Source: Pseudotamlana haliotis (GTDB lineage: Bacteria; Bacteroidota; Bacteroidia; Flavobacteriales; Flavobacteriaceae). From it: a DNA stretch of 64,000 nt. This document shows, piece after piece, positions 26,974 to 34,853 of this stretch. The stretch lies in assembly GCF_008806375.1 (NCBI RefSeq), contig NZ_WAAT01000050.1, forward strand, positions 124,001 to 188,000, read 5' to 3'. A program made the position numbers and the translations under genes. Under the pieces are notes generated by a model. It was not told the DNA's origin and searched no databases. It worked only from the letters and a program-made list of their open reading frames with translations. Each line of letters begins with the position of its first letter. Within the stretch, counting starts at the first letter, position 1.

Positions 26974-27867
26974 TTAAGCTTTCACAAACTGTTTGGCAAT
27001 TTTTTCAGCCTTTTTACTTTCTGAATAATCGTAAAAGCCTTCACCAGATTTCACTCCCAATTTACCTGCTCTAACCATATTAACGAGAAGGGGACATGGG
27101 GCGTATTTCGGATTTTTAAAACCGTCATACATGACGTTTAAAATTGATAAACACACGTCTAAACCAATAAAATCAGCTAATTGTAATGGGCCCATAGGGT
27201 GTGCCATGCCTAGTTTCATTACCGTATCAATTTCATAGACACCAGCCACGCCGTTGTATAAGGTTTCAATCGATTCGTTTAGCATGGGCATTAAAATACG
27301 ATTGGCCACAAAGCCTGGGTAATCGTTGACTTCAACAGGTTCTTTTCCTAAGGTTCTAGAAAGTGCCATGATGCGTTTGGTCACGTGATCACTAGTGTTA
27401 TAACCCCGAATGATTTCCACCAGTTTCATAATGGGCACCGGATTCATAAAATGCATACCAATAACACGCTCTGGCTTTGCAGTAACAGCCGCAATTTGTG
27501 TGATTGAAATCGAAGAGGTGTTGGTGGCTAAAATGGCGCTATCCAAACAAGCTTCATCAATGTTTTTAAAAATTTTGAGCTTTAATTCTAAATTTTCAGT
27601 AGCCGCTTCAACAATTAAATCGGATTGCGAGATGCCTTCAGCTAAATTGGTAAATGTTTCAATGTTGCTTAATGTGGAAGCTTTATCCGTTTGAGTAATT
27701 TTTTCCTTAGCCAACATGCGGTCTAAGTTCGTCGTGATGGTTTGAAGCCCTTTTGTTAAAGCTTCGTTGTTCACATCAATTAAACTGACTTTAAATCCGC
27801 TTTGCGCAAAAGTATGCGCAATACCGTTGCCCATAGTTCCTGCACCTATAACTGCAACATTTTTCAT
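26974..27867 (-). CDS. 3-hydroxybutyryl-CoA dehydrogenase
   Basis: 297 residues. N-terminal NAD site VAVIGAGTMGNGIAHTFAQSG. The catalytic His is in GMHFMNPVPIMKLVE and the Glu in VEIIRG. The C-terminal helical domain has NDYPGFVANRILMPMLNE and MKLGMAHPMGPLQLADFIGLD. It oxidises or reduces 3-hydroxyacyl-CoA in fatty acid or butyrate metabolism. The start codon directly follows the stop of the Gfo/Idh/MocA gene, so the two are co-transcribed. Confidence 0.93.
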   Translation of the reverse strand: MKNVAVIGAGTMGNGIAHTFAQSGFKVSLIDVNNEALTKGLQTITTNLDRMLAKEKITQTDKASTLSNIETFTNLAEGISQSDLIVEAATENLELKLKIFKNIDEACLDSAILATNTSSISITQIAAVTAKPERVIGMHFMNPVPIMKLVEIIRGYNTSDHVTKRIMALSRTLGKEPVEVNDYPGFVANRILMPMLNESIETLYNGVAGVYEIDTVMKLGMAHPMGPLQLADFIGLDVCLSILNVMYDGFKNPKYAPCPLLVNMVRAGKLGVKSGEGFYDYSESKKAEKIAKQFVKA

Positions 27868-28827
27868 TTAGAAACAGTTTATAATTTGTGTGGCTACGCG
27901 AAGTGCTTCGGTGCCGTCATGTAAAGAAACAATTGGCGTTTGGTTGTTGTTAACCGCATCGGCAAAAGTTTCTAATTCATCTAAAATTGAATTGTTATCA
28001 GGGACTTCAGGATTATCAAAATAGATTTGCTTTTTTACGCCTTCAGCATTCTGAAGAATCATATCAAAATCGCCAGGGTTTTCTGGTGCGTCTTTCATTT
28101 TAACCACTTCACATTTCTTAGTTAAAAAATCAACCGAGATGTAAGCATCCTTTTGAAAGAAACGCGCTTTACGCATCTTTTTAAGTGAAATACGACTCGC
28201 GGTTAAATTGGCCACACAACCATTTTCAAATTCTAAGCGTGCATTAGCAATATCTGGTGTTTCACTAATAACAGAAACGCCACTGGCTGATATGTGTTTC
28301 ACTTTAGACTTCACGATACTTAAAATAATATCAATATCATGAATCATTAAATCTAGAACTACAGGCACATCAGTTCCTCTAGGGTTAAATTCTGCCAAGC
28401 GGTGTGTTTCAATGAACATTGGTGATTTAATATCGTCTTTAATCGCGATAAAGGCCGGATTAAAACGCTCTACGTGTCCTACTTGTCCGCGTAAATTATG
28501 TTCGGCTAGAAGCTCACGAATATGTTCGGCTTCTTCAACCGTATTGGTAATAGGTTTTTCAATAAATATATGTTTGCCATTAGCAATGGCTTGTTTTGCG
28601 CAATCGTAGTGTGAAAGTGTTGGGGTAACGATATCAACCACATCAACAGCTTCAATAAGGGCGTCAATGGAGTTGAAAAATTTATAACCAAATTCGGCTT
28701 CAACCTTTTTACCGTTTTCTTCATCGGCATCATAAAAACCAACCAGATTGTATTTTTCAGATTGATTAAGCAGTCTTAAATGAATTTTACCTAAGTGTCC
28801 CGCACCTAGTACTCCAGCTTTTAGCAT
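27868..28827 (-). CDS. Gfo/Idh/MocA family oxidoreductase
   Basis: 319 residues. NAD(P)-binding AGVLGAGHLGKIHLRLL, GKHIFIEKPITNTVEEA (EKP motif) and GQVGHVERFNPAF are the family signature. The second domain has DLMIHDIDIILSIV. Substrates in this family are sugars or other polyols. Here the N-terminus and VGHVERFNPA resemble UDP-GlcNAc-type sugar dehydrogenases, but I cannot fix the substrate. It directly abuts the 3-hydroxybutyryl-CoA dehydrogenase gene and is divergent from pcm. Confidence 0.88.
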   Translation of the reverse strand: MLKAGVLGAGHLGKIHLRLLNQSEKYNLVGFYDADEENGKKVEAEFGYKFFNSIDALIEAVDVVDIVTPTLSHYDCAKQAIANGKHIFIEKPITNTVEEAEHIRELLAEHNLRGQVGHVERFNPAFIAIKDDIKSPMFIETHRLAEFNPRGTDVPVVLDLMIHDIDIILSIVKSKVKHISASGVSVISETPDIANARLEFENGCVANLTASRISLKKMRKARFFQKDAYISVDFLTKKCEVVKMKDAPENPGDFDMILQNAEGVKKQIYFDNPEVPDNNSILDELETFADAVNNNQTPIVSLHDGTEALRVATQIINCF

Positions 28828-28932
28828 AATTTTTTAGGTTTTCAACAAAAATAAGATAATTAAAACACGAAGTTGGCTATTTGATGCTTAATTTTTGCTT
28901 TTAAAAAATGAAAAATAAATTTCAAAAAAGGG

Positions 28933-28962
28933 TTTGCTCTTAAAAAGGTTGGCTTATTTTTG
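28933..28962 (+). promoter_or_regulatory. Promoter of pcm
   Basis: TTG at 28933-28935, 19-base spacer, then TATTTTTG at 28955-28962, which fits the Bacteroidota -33/-7 consensus TTG / TAnnTTTG. It places transcription start near 28968 and therefore favours TTG 28984 as the pcm start, since the other candidate (28960) lies inside the -7 box. Confidence 0.7.
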
Positions 28963-28983
28963 TATGCCAAACCACCAGCCAAA

Positions 28984-29625
28984 TTGAAAGATACTTATAG
29001 ACATCAGGGATTACGTCAGCAACTCGTTAATGTATTGATAGATAAAGGGATAAAAGACCAAAACGTTTTGAAAGCCATTGGTAAGATTCCGCGTCATTTG
29101 TTCATGGATTCTAGTTTTTTAGACCATGCTTATCAAGATAAGGCTTTTCCAATTGCTGCTGATCAAACCATTTCACAGCCCTATACCGTAGCCTTTCAAT
29201 CAGAATTACTTCAAATAAAAAGAGGCGATAAGATTTTAGAAATTGGCACGGGTAGCGGGTATCAAACCGCGGTACTTTGTGAATTGGGAGCACGTGTTTA
29301 TAGTATTGAACGCCAGCATGAATTATTTAAAATTACCAGCCGTTTTTTACCAAAATTAGGCTATCGGGCTAAGAAGTTTATTTTCGGTGATGGTTATATC
29401 GGTTTAGAGGAAGAAGCACCTTATGATGGTATTATTGTAACCGCTGGAGCACCTTATGTACCAAAAGCTTTACTGAAGCAACTTAAAGTAGGGGCAAGGT
29501 TGGTTATTCCGGTAGGCGATAATGTACAAACCATGACCATGTTTACAAGAAAAGGCCCAAAAGAATTTGAGCAAGAAGAGTTTGGTGAATTTCGATTTGT
29601 GCCCTTATTAGAGGATAAAAATTAA
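28984..29625 (+). CDS. pcm: Protein-L-isoaspartate O-methyltransferase
   Basis: 213 residues from TTG 28984 (MKDTYRHQGLRQQLVN). SAM-binding motif ILEIGTGSGYQTAVL. The upstream IPRHLFMDSSFLDHAYQDKAFPIAADQTISQPYTVAFQ and VTAGAPYVPKALLKQLKVGARLVIPVG are typical. It methylates isoaspartyl residues for repair of aged proteins. A TTG at 28960 is in frame, but it overlaps the -7 box. The ATG at 28964 is out of frame and closes after seven codons. The A-rich leader fits the phylum. Confidence 0.93.
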   Translation: MKDTYRHQGLRQQLVNVLIDKGIKDQNVLKAIGKIPRHLFMDSSFLDHAYQDKAFPIAADQTISQPYTVAFQSELLQIKRGDKILEIGTGSGYQTAVLCELGARVYSIERQHELFKITSRFLPKLGYRAKKFIFGDGYIGLEEEAPYDGIIVTAGAPYVPKALLKQLKVGARLVIPVGDNVQTMTMFTRKGPKEFEQEEFGEFRFVPLLEDKN

Positions 29626-30098
29626 TAGGAAAATATCTGGTTGTAGGCAGAGGAGATCTTAAGTTATATATACAAAAAAATGCTTCTCGTCTCCGAAGAA
29701 GACCGTCACGAAACATCAAAGGAACCGATGTTCGAGCGGAGTCAAGCACGTTTCTGACAGGCAATAAAATAAAGCGCCAAGACCTAGATACATAAAGACG
29801 CGAATCGTAATAAATCAATAAAAATCAGTAAAATCTGTGTCTATAAAACTCTCTGTGAGTCTCTGCGAAATCTCCCCGAAGCTCTGTGTAACAATCTCGC
29901 AAGAGTAAGCCACCAAAAACCAGTAACTAATAACTAAAATAATACCTCGCCAAGACGTGAAGGCGCAAAGGTGTCGTAAGTAATAATTAGTGAGAATTAG
30001 TGAAATCTGTGTCTGTAAAACTCTCTGTGAGTCTCTGCGAAATCTCCCCGAAGCTCTGTGTAACAATCTCACAAGAGTAAGCTACCAAAAACCAGTAA
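29626..30098. repeat. Gap with two units of the ~170-base repeat and one TTCGAGCGGAGTC motif
   Basis: No gene in 473 bases. TTCGAGCGGAGTCAAGCAC at 29731-29749 is a variant of the dispersed motif. Two near-identical ~172-base units follow (GCTCTGTGTAACAATCTC at 29881 and 30053), each with GTGTCTATAAAACTC or GTGTCTGTAAAACTC, then CTCTGTGAGTCTCTGCGAAA and AAGAGTAAGC, ending in CCAGTAACTAATA. They belong to the family at 1780-2230. Minus-strand frames of 85-91 codons over them are repeat artefacts. Confidence 0.75.
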
Positions 30099-30671
30099 CT
30101 AATACCGCCCTTTTCTAGGCAAATATTCCTTAGGAATTAAATATCTATGCGTTTCATGTGTCCAAAACACATTGATAATCCACCAACGTTCCTCATCGTA
30201 TAACAGTTGAAAGCTGTTGATGCCTCTTAAAAAAGGTTCTTCATCCGATAGATCATGATGAGCTTCAAAGGTGCTAAAAACTTGAGCGATATTGCCATAG
30301 ATTTGAGTTTTTCTATGCAGTTCATGAATTAAAAATCCGTGGGTTTTGAACCATTCGCTCGATTTTTTCTTGTATTCATCGGGCGATAAGTAGCCCACTT
30401 GATACACGCCCATTTTACCTTCGCCAGTAGGAATCAGTTTGGCGTCTTTCTTAAAAAGGAACTTGAATTGTTTCCAGTTTCTTAGTGTATCTTTTTTTGC
30501 AGAAAGCACCTCGTAAAAGGTTTTAATCGTACCGTCTAGGGTTAGAACCACTTCTTTGTCCACGGTAAATTCCACTTTTTTAACGGTAGTGGTATCAATT
30601 TTTTCGGTGTCTTGAGCATGCAAATTAAGAACGCATGCGAAAAGAAATAGAACTGTAAATCTATTTAACAT
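30099..30671 (-). CDS. Secreted protein of unknown function (possible NTF2-like fold)
   Basis: 190 residues. Signal peptide ending near AQ (residues 19-20, FACVLNLHAQ). The mature part has TIKTFYEVLSAKKDTLRNWKQF, then YGNIAQVFSTFEAHHD and FQLLYDEERWWIINVFWTHE, an order of helix, strands and a Trp-rich final strand seen in NTF2/SnoaL-like folds. This is an inference from pattern. It is 52 bases downstream of smpB on the same strand. Substrate and role are unknown. Confidence 0.75.
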   Translation of the reverse strand: MLNRFTVLFLFACVLNLHAQDTEKIDTTTVKKVEFTVDKEVVLTLDGTIKTFYEVLSAKKDTLRNWKQFKFLFKKDAKLIPTGEGKMGVYQVGYLSPDEYKKKSSEWFKTHGFLIHELHRKTQIYGNIAQVFSTFEAHHDLSDEEPFLRGINSFQLLYDEERWWIINVFWTHETHRYLIPKEYLPRKGRY

Positions 30672-30723
30672 AAGAGGTTGTATTGATTTTTATGAGTATC
30701 AAACATAACGCTCAAAACCTAGG

Positions 30724-31182
30724 TTACTTATATATTTTTTTAATGCGGTCTAAATTTCTTTTATTATCACGGTCTTTAATCGTGTCGCGTTTATCGTAAA
30801 GCTTTTTACCTTTGGCTAATGCAATGTCTAATTTGGCATAACCGTTATCGTTGATAAACATGCGCAACGGAATAATAGTAAGCCCCGTATTTTGGACTTC
30901 CTTATTTAATTTTTTGAGCTCTTTCTTATTTAGTAAAAGTTTACGTTCAGCTTTCGGTTTGTGATTGTAGTAAGTCCCATAAATGTATTCTTCAATGGTC
31001 ATATTAATAACAAAAAGTTCGCCCTTTTCGTTAAATTCACAAAAGCTTTCGGCAATAGAAGCCCGACTGTTTCTAATAGATTTTATTTCGGTACCGGTAA
31101 GCACAATGCCCGCCGTGTACTTGTCTAAAATTTCATATTGAAACCGTGCTTTCTTATTCTGTATGTTTATTTTTTTTTGCAT
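30724..31182 (-). CDS. smpB: SsrA-binding protein SmpB
   Basis: 152 residues from ATG 31182 (MQKKINIQNKKARFQYEIL). TGIVLTGTEIKSIRNSRASIAESFCEF, YNHKPKAERKLLL, GLTIIPLRMFINDNGYAKLDIALAKGKKLYDKRDTIKDRD are diagnostic. It binds tmRNA and brings it to stalled ribosomes. The tmRNA gene is not in this window. An ATG three codons upstream is possible. Confidence 0.96.
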   Translation of the reverse strand: MQKKINIQNKKARFQYEILDKYTAGIVLTGTEIKSIRNSRASIAESFCEFNEKGELFVINMTIEEYIYGTYYNHKPKAERKLLLNKKELKKLNKEVQNTGLTIIPLRMFINDNGYAKLDIALAKGKKLYDKRDTIKDRDNKRNLDRIKKIYK

Positions 31183-31266
31183 GAAGCACAAAATTAAACA
31201 ATTTTTAATTTGTGACTTCTATAAACTGCGTTTTGTTGGTTGTTTTTGTTCAGGTTTACAAAAGGT

Positions 31267-31476
31267 CTAACCGTTCATGGTAAAACCCAGCTTGATGGTC
31301 ACTTGCCACCTGTCTACTTTTCCATCTTTAATAGAGCCTCGGGTATTGGTAGTTTCAAACCACCGTAGGTTTTGAATGGATTTTGAAGCCTTGTTTAAGG
31401 CATTAGTCACAGCGTCATCACTTGATTTTTCAGAGGTTCCAACAATTTCAATGATTTTGTAAATATGATCTTCCAT
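31267..31476 (-). CDS. Dodecin family flavin-binding protein
   Basis: 69 residues, the usual length. IYKIIEIVGTSEKSSDDAVTNALNKASKSIQNLRWFET matches dodecins, with the Trp that stacks on flavin (RWFE), followed by GKVDRWQVTIKLGF. Dodecins form hollow 12-mers that store flavin or CoA. Monocistronic, separated from smpB by 75 bases. Confidence 0.93.
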   Translation of the reverse strand: MEDHIYKIIEIVGTSEKSSDDAVTNALNKASKSIQNLRWFETTNTRGSIKDGKVDRWQVTIKLGFTMNG

Positions 31477-31780
31477 AATATAAATGGTGTTAAAAGTTAA
31501 TTGATATAAAATACAAAATTGTTAACGATAATATAAGTTTTGTGTTGATTACTTGCTGATAGTTTAAACTTTGTAAAGAATAATAGTGTTATGTGTAATG
31601 TTGATTATGATAGAAAAAAATCGGTATTTAGAATGATTTTTAATATATTTAGGAATATACCTTAGCTTAAATTTAGAAATTATAAATTCACTTTATAAAG
31701 CCCGAATTTTTATTGTTGAAGCGTAAAACATTCGTATTTTTGATTCTGACATTAATTTAAGATAATTTCAAAAATATATT
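31477..31780. other. Upstream region of lpdA
   Basis: 304 bases between divergent dodecin and lpdA genes. It is AT-rich, holds the lpdA promoter described separately, and no open frame or repeat was seen. Confidence 0.6.
31713..31742 (+). promoter_or_regulatory. Promoter of lpdA
   Basis: TTG at 31713-31715, 19-base spacer, TATTTTTG at 31735-31742, a match to TTG / TAnnTTTG. The start codon at 31781 gives a leader of about 30 bases. A second TTG at 31716-31718 gives a 16-base spacer. Confidence 0.7.
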
Positions 31781-33181
31781 ATGAATTCATACGATGTAGC
31801 CGTTATTGGCTCGGGTCCTGGAGGATATGTAGCAGCGATTCGTTGCGCACAATTAGGCATGAAAACTGCCATTATAGAGAAATATGCAACGCTGGGTGGA
31901 ACCTGTTTAAACGTGGGATGTATCCCAAGTAAAGCACTTTTAGATTCATCTCACCATTATGAAGATGCGGTTAAGCATTTTGAAGAGCATGGTATTGAAA
32001 TTCCGGGTGACATTAAAGTGAATTTGGAAAAAATGATTGCCCGTAAGCAAGCGGTTGTTGATCAAACTACAGGAGGTATTGACTTCTTAATGAAGAAAAA
32101 CAACATTGATGTATATCAAGGTTTAGGAAGCTTTAAAGATGCGACTCACATTACCATTGAAGGTGAGGAATCGACAGAAATTGAAGCAAAAAACACCATT
32201 ATCGCAACAGGAAGTAAGCCATCTAGTTTACCGTTTATCAAGTTAGATAAAGAGCGTGTGATTACATCTACCGAAGCTTTAAAATTAAAAGAAATCCCTA
32301 AACATTTAGTAGTTATCGGTGGCGGCGTTATCGGTTTAGAGCTTGGTCAAGTGTACAAGCGTTTAGGTGCTGAGGTAACAGTTGTTGAGTATATGGATAG
32401 AATCATCCCTACTATGGATGCTGGTTTATCGAAAGAATTAAATAAAGTACTTAAAAAGGCGAAGTTCAAAATGAACTTGTCTCATAAAGTAAAATCGGTT
32501 GAAACTGTAGGCGACGAAGTTGTAATTAAAGCCGATAATAAAAAGGGCGAAGAAGTAGAAATTAAAGGTGATTACTGTTTAGTTTCTGTAGGTCGTCGTC
32601 CTTATACAGATGGTTTAAATGCTGAAGCTGCAGGCGTAAAGTTAGACGAAAGAGGTCGTGTAGAAGTTAACGATCACTTACAAACTAGCGCATCAAACAT
32701 TTATGCGATTGGTGATGTTGTTAAAGGCGCCATGTTAGCTCATAAAGCAGAAGAAGAAGGTGTTTTTGTTGCTGAAACTTTAGCAGGTCAAAAACCACAT
32801 ATCGATTATAACTTAATTCCAGGTGTGGTTTACACATGGCCAGAAGTTGCAACAGTTGGTAAAACTGAAGAGCAATTAAAAGAAGCTGGTGTAGCTTACA
32901 AAACAGGGTCTTTCCCAATGCGTGCTTTAGGTAGAAGTAGAGCGAGTATGGATTTAGACGGATTTGTAAAAATCTTAGCCGATAAAAATACAGATGAAAT
33001 TTTAGGCGTACATATGGTTGGTGCACGTGCTGCCGATATGATTGCTGAAGCTGTAGTTGCGATGGAATATCGCGCTTCCGCGGAAGATGTTTCTCGTATG
33101 TCTCATGCGCACCCTACATTTACAGAAGCGATAAAAGAAGCGGCACTTGCTGCTACTGAAGATCGTGCTTTGCATATCTAA
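31781..33181 (+). CDS. lpdA: Dihydrolipoyl dehydrogenase
   Basis: 466 residues. FAD site VAVIGSGPGGYVAAIRCAQLG, redox-active disulfide C42-x4-C47 in GGTCLNVGCIPSKAL, NAD site VVIGGGVIGLELGQVYKRLG, and the C-terminal HAHPTFTEA with the active-site His. It is the E3 subunit of 2-oxoacid dehydrogenase and glycine cleavage complexes. Monocistronic, with its own promoter and a strong terminator. Confidence 0.96.
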   Translation: MNSYDVAVIGSGPGGYVAAIRCAQLGMKTAIIEKYATLGGTCLNVGCIPSKALLDSSHHYEDAVKHFEEHGIEIPGDIKVNLEKMIARKQAVVDQTTGGIDFLMKKNNIDVYQGLGSFKDATHITIEGEESTEIEAKNTIIATGSKPSSLPFIKLDKERVITSTEALKLKEIPKHLVVIGGGVIGLELGQVYKRLGAEVTVVEYMDRIIPTMDAGLSKELNKVLKKAKFKMNLSHKVKSVETVGDEVVIKADNKKGEEVEIKGDYCLVSVGRRPYTDGLNAEAAGVKLDERGRVEVNDHLQTSASNIYAIGDVVKGAMLAHKAEEEGVFVAETLAGQKPHIDYNLIPGVVYTWPEVATVGKTEEQLKEAGVAYKTGSFPMRALGRSRASMDLDGFVKILADKNTDEILGVHMVGARAADMIAEAVVAMEYRASAEDVSRMSHAHPTFTEAIKEAALAATEDRALHI

Positions 33182-33207
33182 TTTTCAGAGATTTTATTCT
33201 ATCATAC

Positions 33208-33260
33208 AAAACGAGGCTGTTCATTTGAACAACCTCGTTTTTTTTTTTTTTTTTTTTTTT
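33208..33260 (+). terminator. Intrinsic terminator of lpdA with a 23-base T-run
   Basis: AAAACGAGG (33208-33216) pairs with CCTCGTTTT (33233-33241), with an inner TGTTCA/TGAACA. It is followed by T 33238-33260, 23 in a row. The T-run is far longer than termination needs and could be an unstable or mis-called homopolymer. Confidence 0.9.
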
Positions 33261-33297
33261 AAGAAAGGTGGGTAGATCTGTAAAGGCGCAAATTTCG

Positions 33298-33366
33298 GGT
33301 CTTCGAGCGGAGTCGAGAAGTGCTGGCCTAACTGAAATAACTTGTTCTCGACTCCGCTCGAAGACC
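33298..33366. repeat. Inverted pair of the TTCGAGCGGAGTCGAGAA repeat
   Basis: The arms 33298-33319 and 33345-33366 are perfect 22-base inverted repeats built on TTCGAGCGGAGTCGAGAA, separated by 25 bases. It can fold into a long hairpin. Single copies or variants lie at 8789, 8852 and 29731. The rest of the 329-base gap 33182-33510 has no gene, only words of the CTCTGTGTAACTCTGTGAA family at about 33398-33440. Confidence 0.85.
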
Positions 33367-33510
33367 GTAAGGGGTTAAATACCTGATTTTAATAAGGCTC
33401 TGTGTAACTCTGTGAATCATTGCTGAAACTCTGTGTCGGGATTTATGATAGCCTTGGTTATATTTCTGAAGAACAATTTAATGTTAACGATTACCGAGTC
33501 GTCCTCAGCC

Positions 33511-33996
33511 TTATCGCAACTGTTTAATACTCCCTTTATTCATAACCAACAAGGGCAACGCCACACCAAAAGTAAGACCTATCAGTACATAAATCATTTT
33601 AAACCCGTGTGAAAAGATAGCATCTATAAGAAGCAATCGTTTTTGAGGGTCAGTTTCAATAAAAACGAAATTCATAATCGATAAAATGGTTTCGTATGCA
33701 AAATACCCAGGAATCATAGGAATCATGGTTGGAATAGAAAACACCACAGGCGGATGATGTATTTTATGAGCTATAGGAATACTAATCCATCCCACAAACG
33801 AGGCAGCGGCTAAACTCGCCAGCGCAATATGGTGCTCAAAGTGCAAAAGGCTAAATTTTATGAGGCCTGCTAAAAATCCTAAAATAAAAATAGAAATGAT
33901 GGTTTTTCTAGGGACATTAAACAGAATACCAAAGCCTACGGCTGCAATTCCAGACCAAAACGAAACTTCTAAAAGATGTAAAATAAGGTCGGTCAT
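33511..33996 (-). CDS. Threonine/serine exporter, small subunit (ThrE_2 / DUF3815)
   Basis: 161 residues, four to five helices. FWSGIAAVGFGILFNVPRKTI at the start and PTMIPMIPGYFAYETIL match the C-terminal half of ThrE. The first-half gene ends one base before its start on the same strand. Together they equal a split ThrE exporter of the inner membrane. Confidence 0.88.
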   Translation of the reverse strand: MTDLILHLLEVSFWSGIAAVGFGILFNVPRKTIISIFILGFLAGLIKFSLLHFEHHIALASLAAASFVGWISIPIAHKIHHPPVVFSIPTMIPMIPGYFAYETILSIMNFVFIETDPQKRLLLIDAIFSHGFKMIYVLIGLTFGVALPLLVMNKGSIKQLR

Positions 33997-33997
33997 A

Positions 33998-34780
33998 TTA
34001 ATTAAGTTTTATAGAAAAAAGGTACATGGCTAAGAAGAGTCCTGTGGCGATGGCAAGTACAATCATCGAGCCCACAGCAAAGCGTGCCAAACCATTTAAA
34101 ATGTTGTTTTCTAGTAAGTCCGTAAACGAATTAATAAGCGGTACTCCGGGGATAAGAAACAGAATGGAGGTAGCCAAAGCAGTTTGAGGATTGGCGCCAA
34201 TATCCCAAACAATACCCATAGATGCGACTACCGAAGCGGTTAATGAGGCTAAAAAGATTCTAACATATAAATTGTAGTGCTTTTTGTGTACTTGCTGCGA
34301 AACAAAAAGGCCTAAAAAGGCACTCATAAAGGCTACCGTCATATTCAGGTAATCGCCTTTAAAAATATTACAAAATCCGGCTACGGCTAAACTTACTGCA
34401 ATTAAAACTACTAAGTTTGAGTATTTGTCAAGACCTTTAATACGTTCAATTTCCGTAGCAATTTCATCTATGGTCCAATCTTCTCGCATGGCTTTCCAAC
34501 TGGCTTTGCTTATTTCAGAAATAGTTTTAAAGTTTATAGCGTGTGGCGGCAAATTATAGACTTTAGTGGCGCTTTCTTGCGTTGCTTCATCCGTTAGCGT
34601 CATGATGATGGTTTTCTGATGAATCCAACTGTGAACGTTGAAATTTAAAGCCGAAGCAAAGCGACTAATATTTCTATTAATCCTACTCGTATTCGCACCA
34701 GAAACCATTAAAAGGGATGCGATTTCTAAAAGTAAATTGGCAGTTTTTGTAAACTTATCAGAATCTGACATGCATGTCAT
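33998..34780 (-). CDS. Threonine/serine exporter, large subunit (ThrE_1 / DUF1212)
   Basis: 260 residues. The cytoplasmic N-terminal domain (KTANLLLEIASLLMVSGANTSRINRNISRFA...) and five membrane helices, with PLINSFTDLLENNILNGLARF, match ThrE_1. The C-terminal ThrE_2 partner is the next gene. Exports threonine or serine in characterised relatives. The actual substrate here is inferred. Confidence 0.88.
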   Translation of the reverse strand: MTCMSDSDKFTKTANLLLEIASLLMVSGANTSRINRNISRFASALNFNVHSWIHQKTIIMTLTDEATQESATKVYNLPPHAINFKTISEISKASWKAMREDWTIDEIATEIERIKGLDKYSNLVVLIAVSLAVAGFCNIFKGDYLNMTVAFMSAFLGLFVSQQVHKKHYNLYVRIFLASLTASVVASMGIVWDIGANPQTALATSILFLIPGVPLINSFTDLLENNILNGLARFAVGSMIVLAIATGLFLAMYLFSIKLN

Positions 34781-34853
34781 GCGTTTGGTTTTGTGGAAAT
34801 TTAATAGAACGCTAAGCGTTCAGAATTTAAAAATACAATAAAAACAAAAACCA

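Noticed and set aside
28964-28987. ATG start for pcm at 28964
   Set aside because: Out of frame with the methyltransferase. It stops after seven codons.
29543-30072. Minus-strand frames of 85-91 codons
   Set aside because: They lie within pcm's 3' end and the repeated units, repeat each other's words and have no domain.
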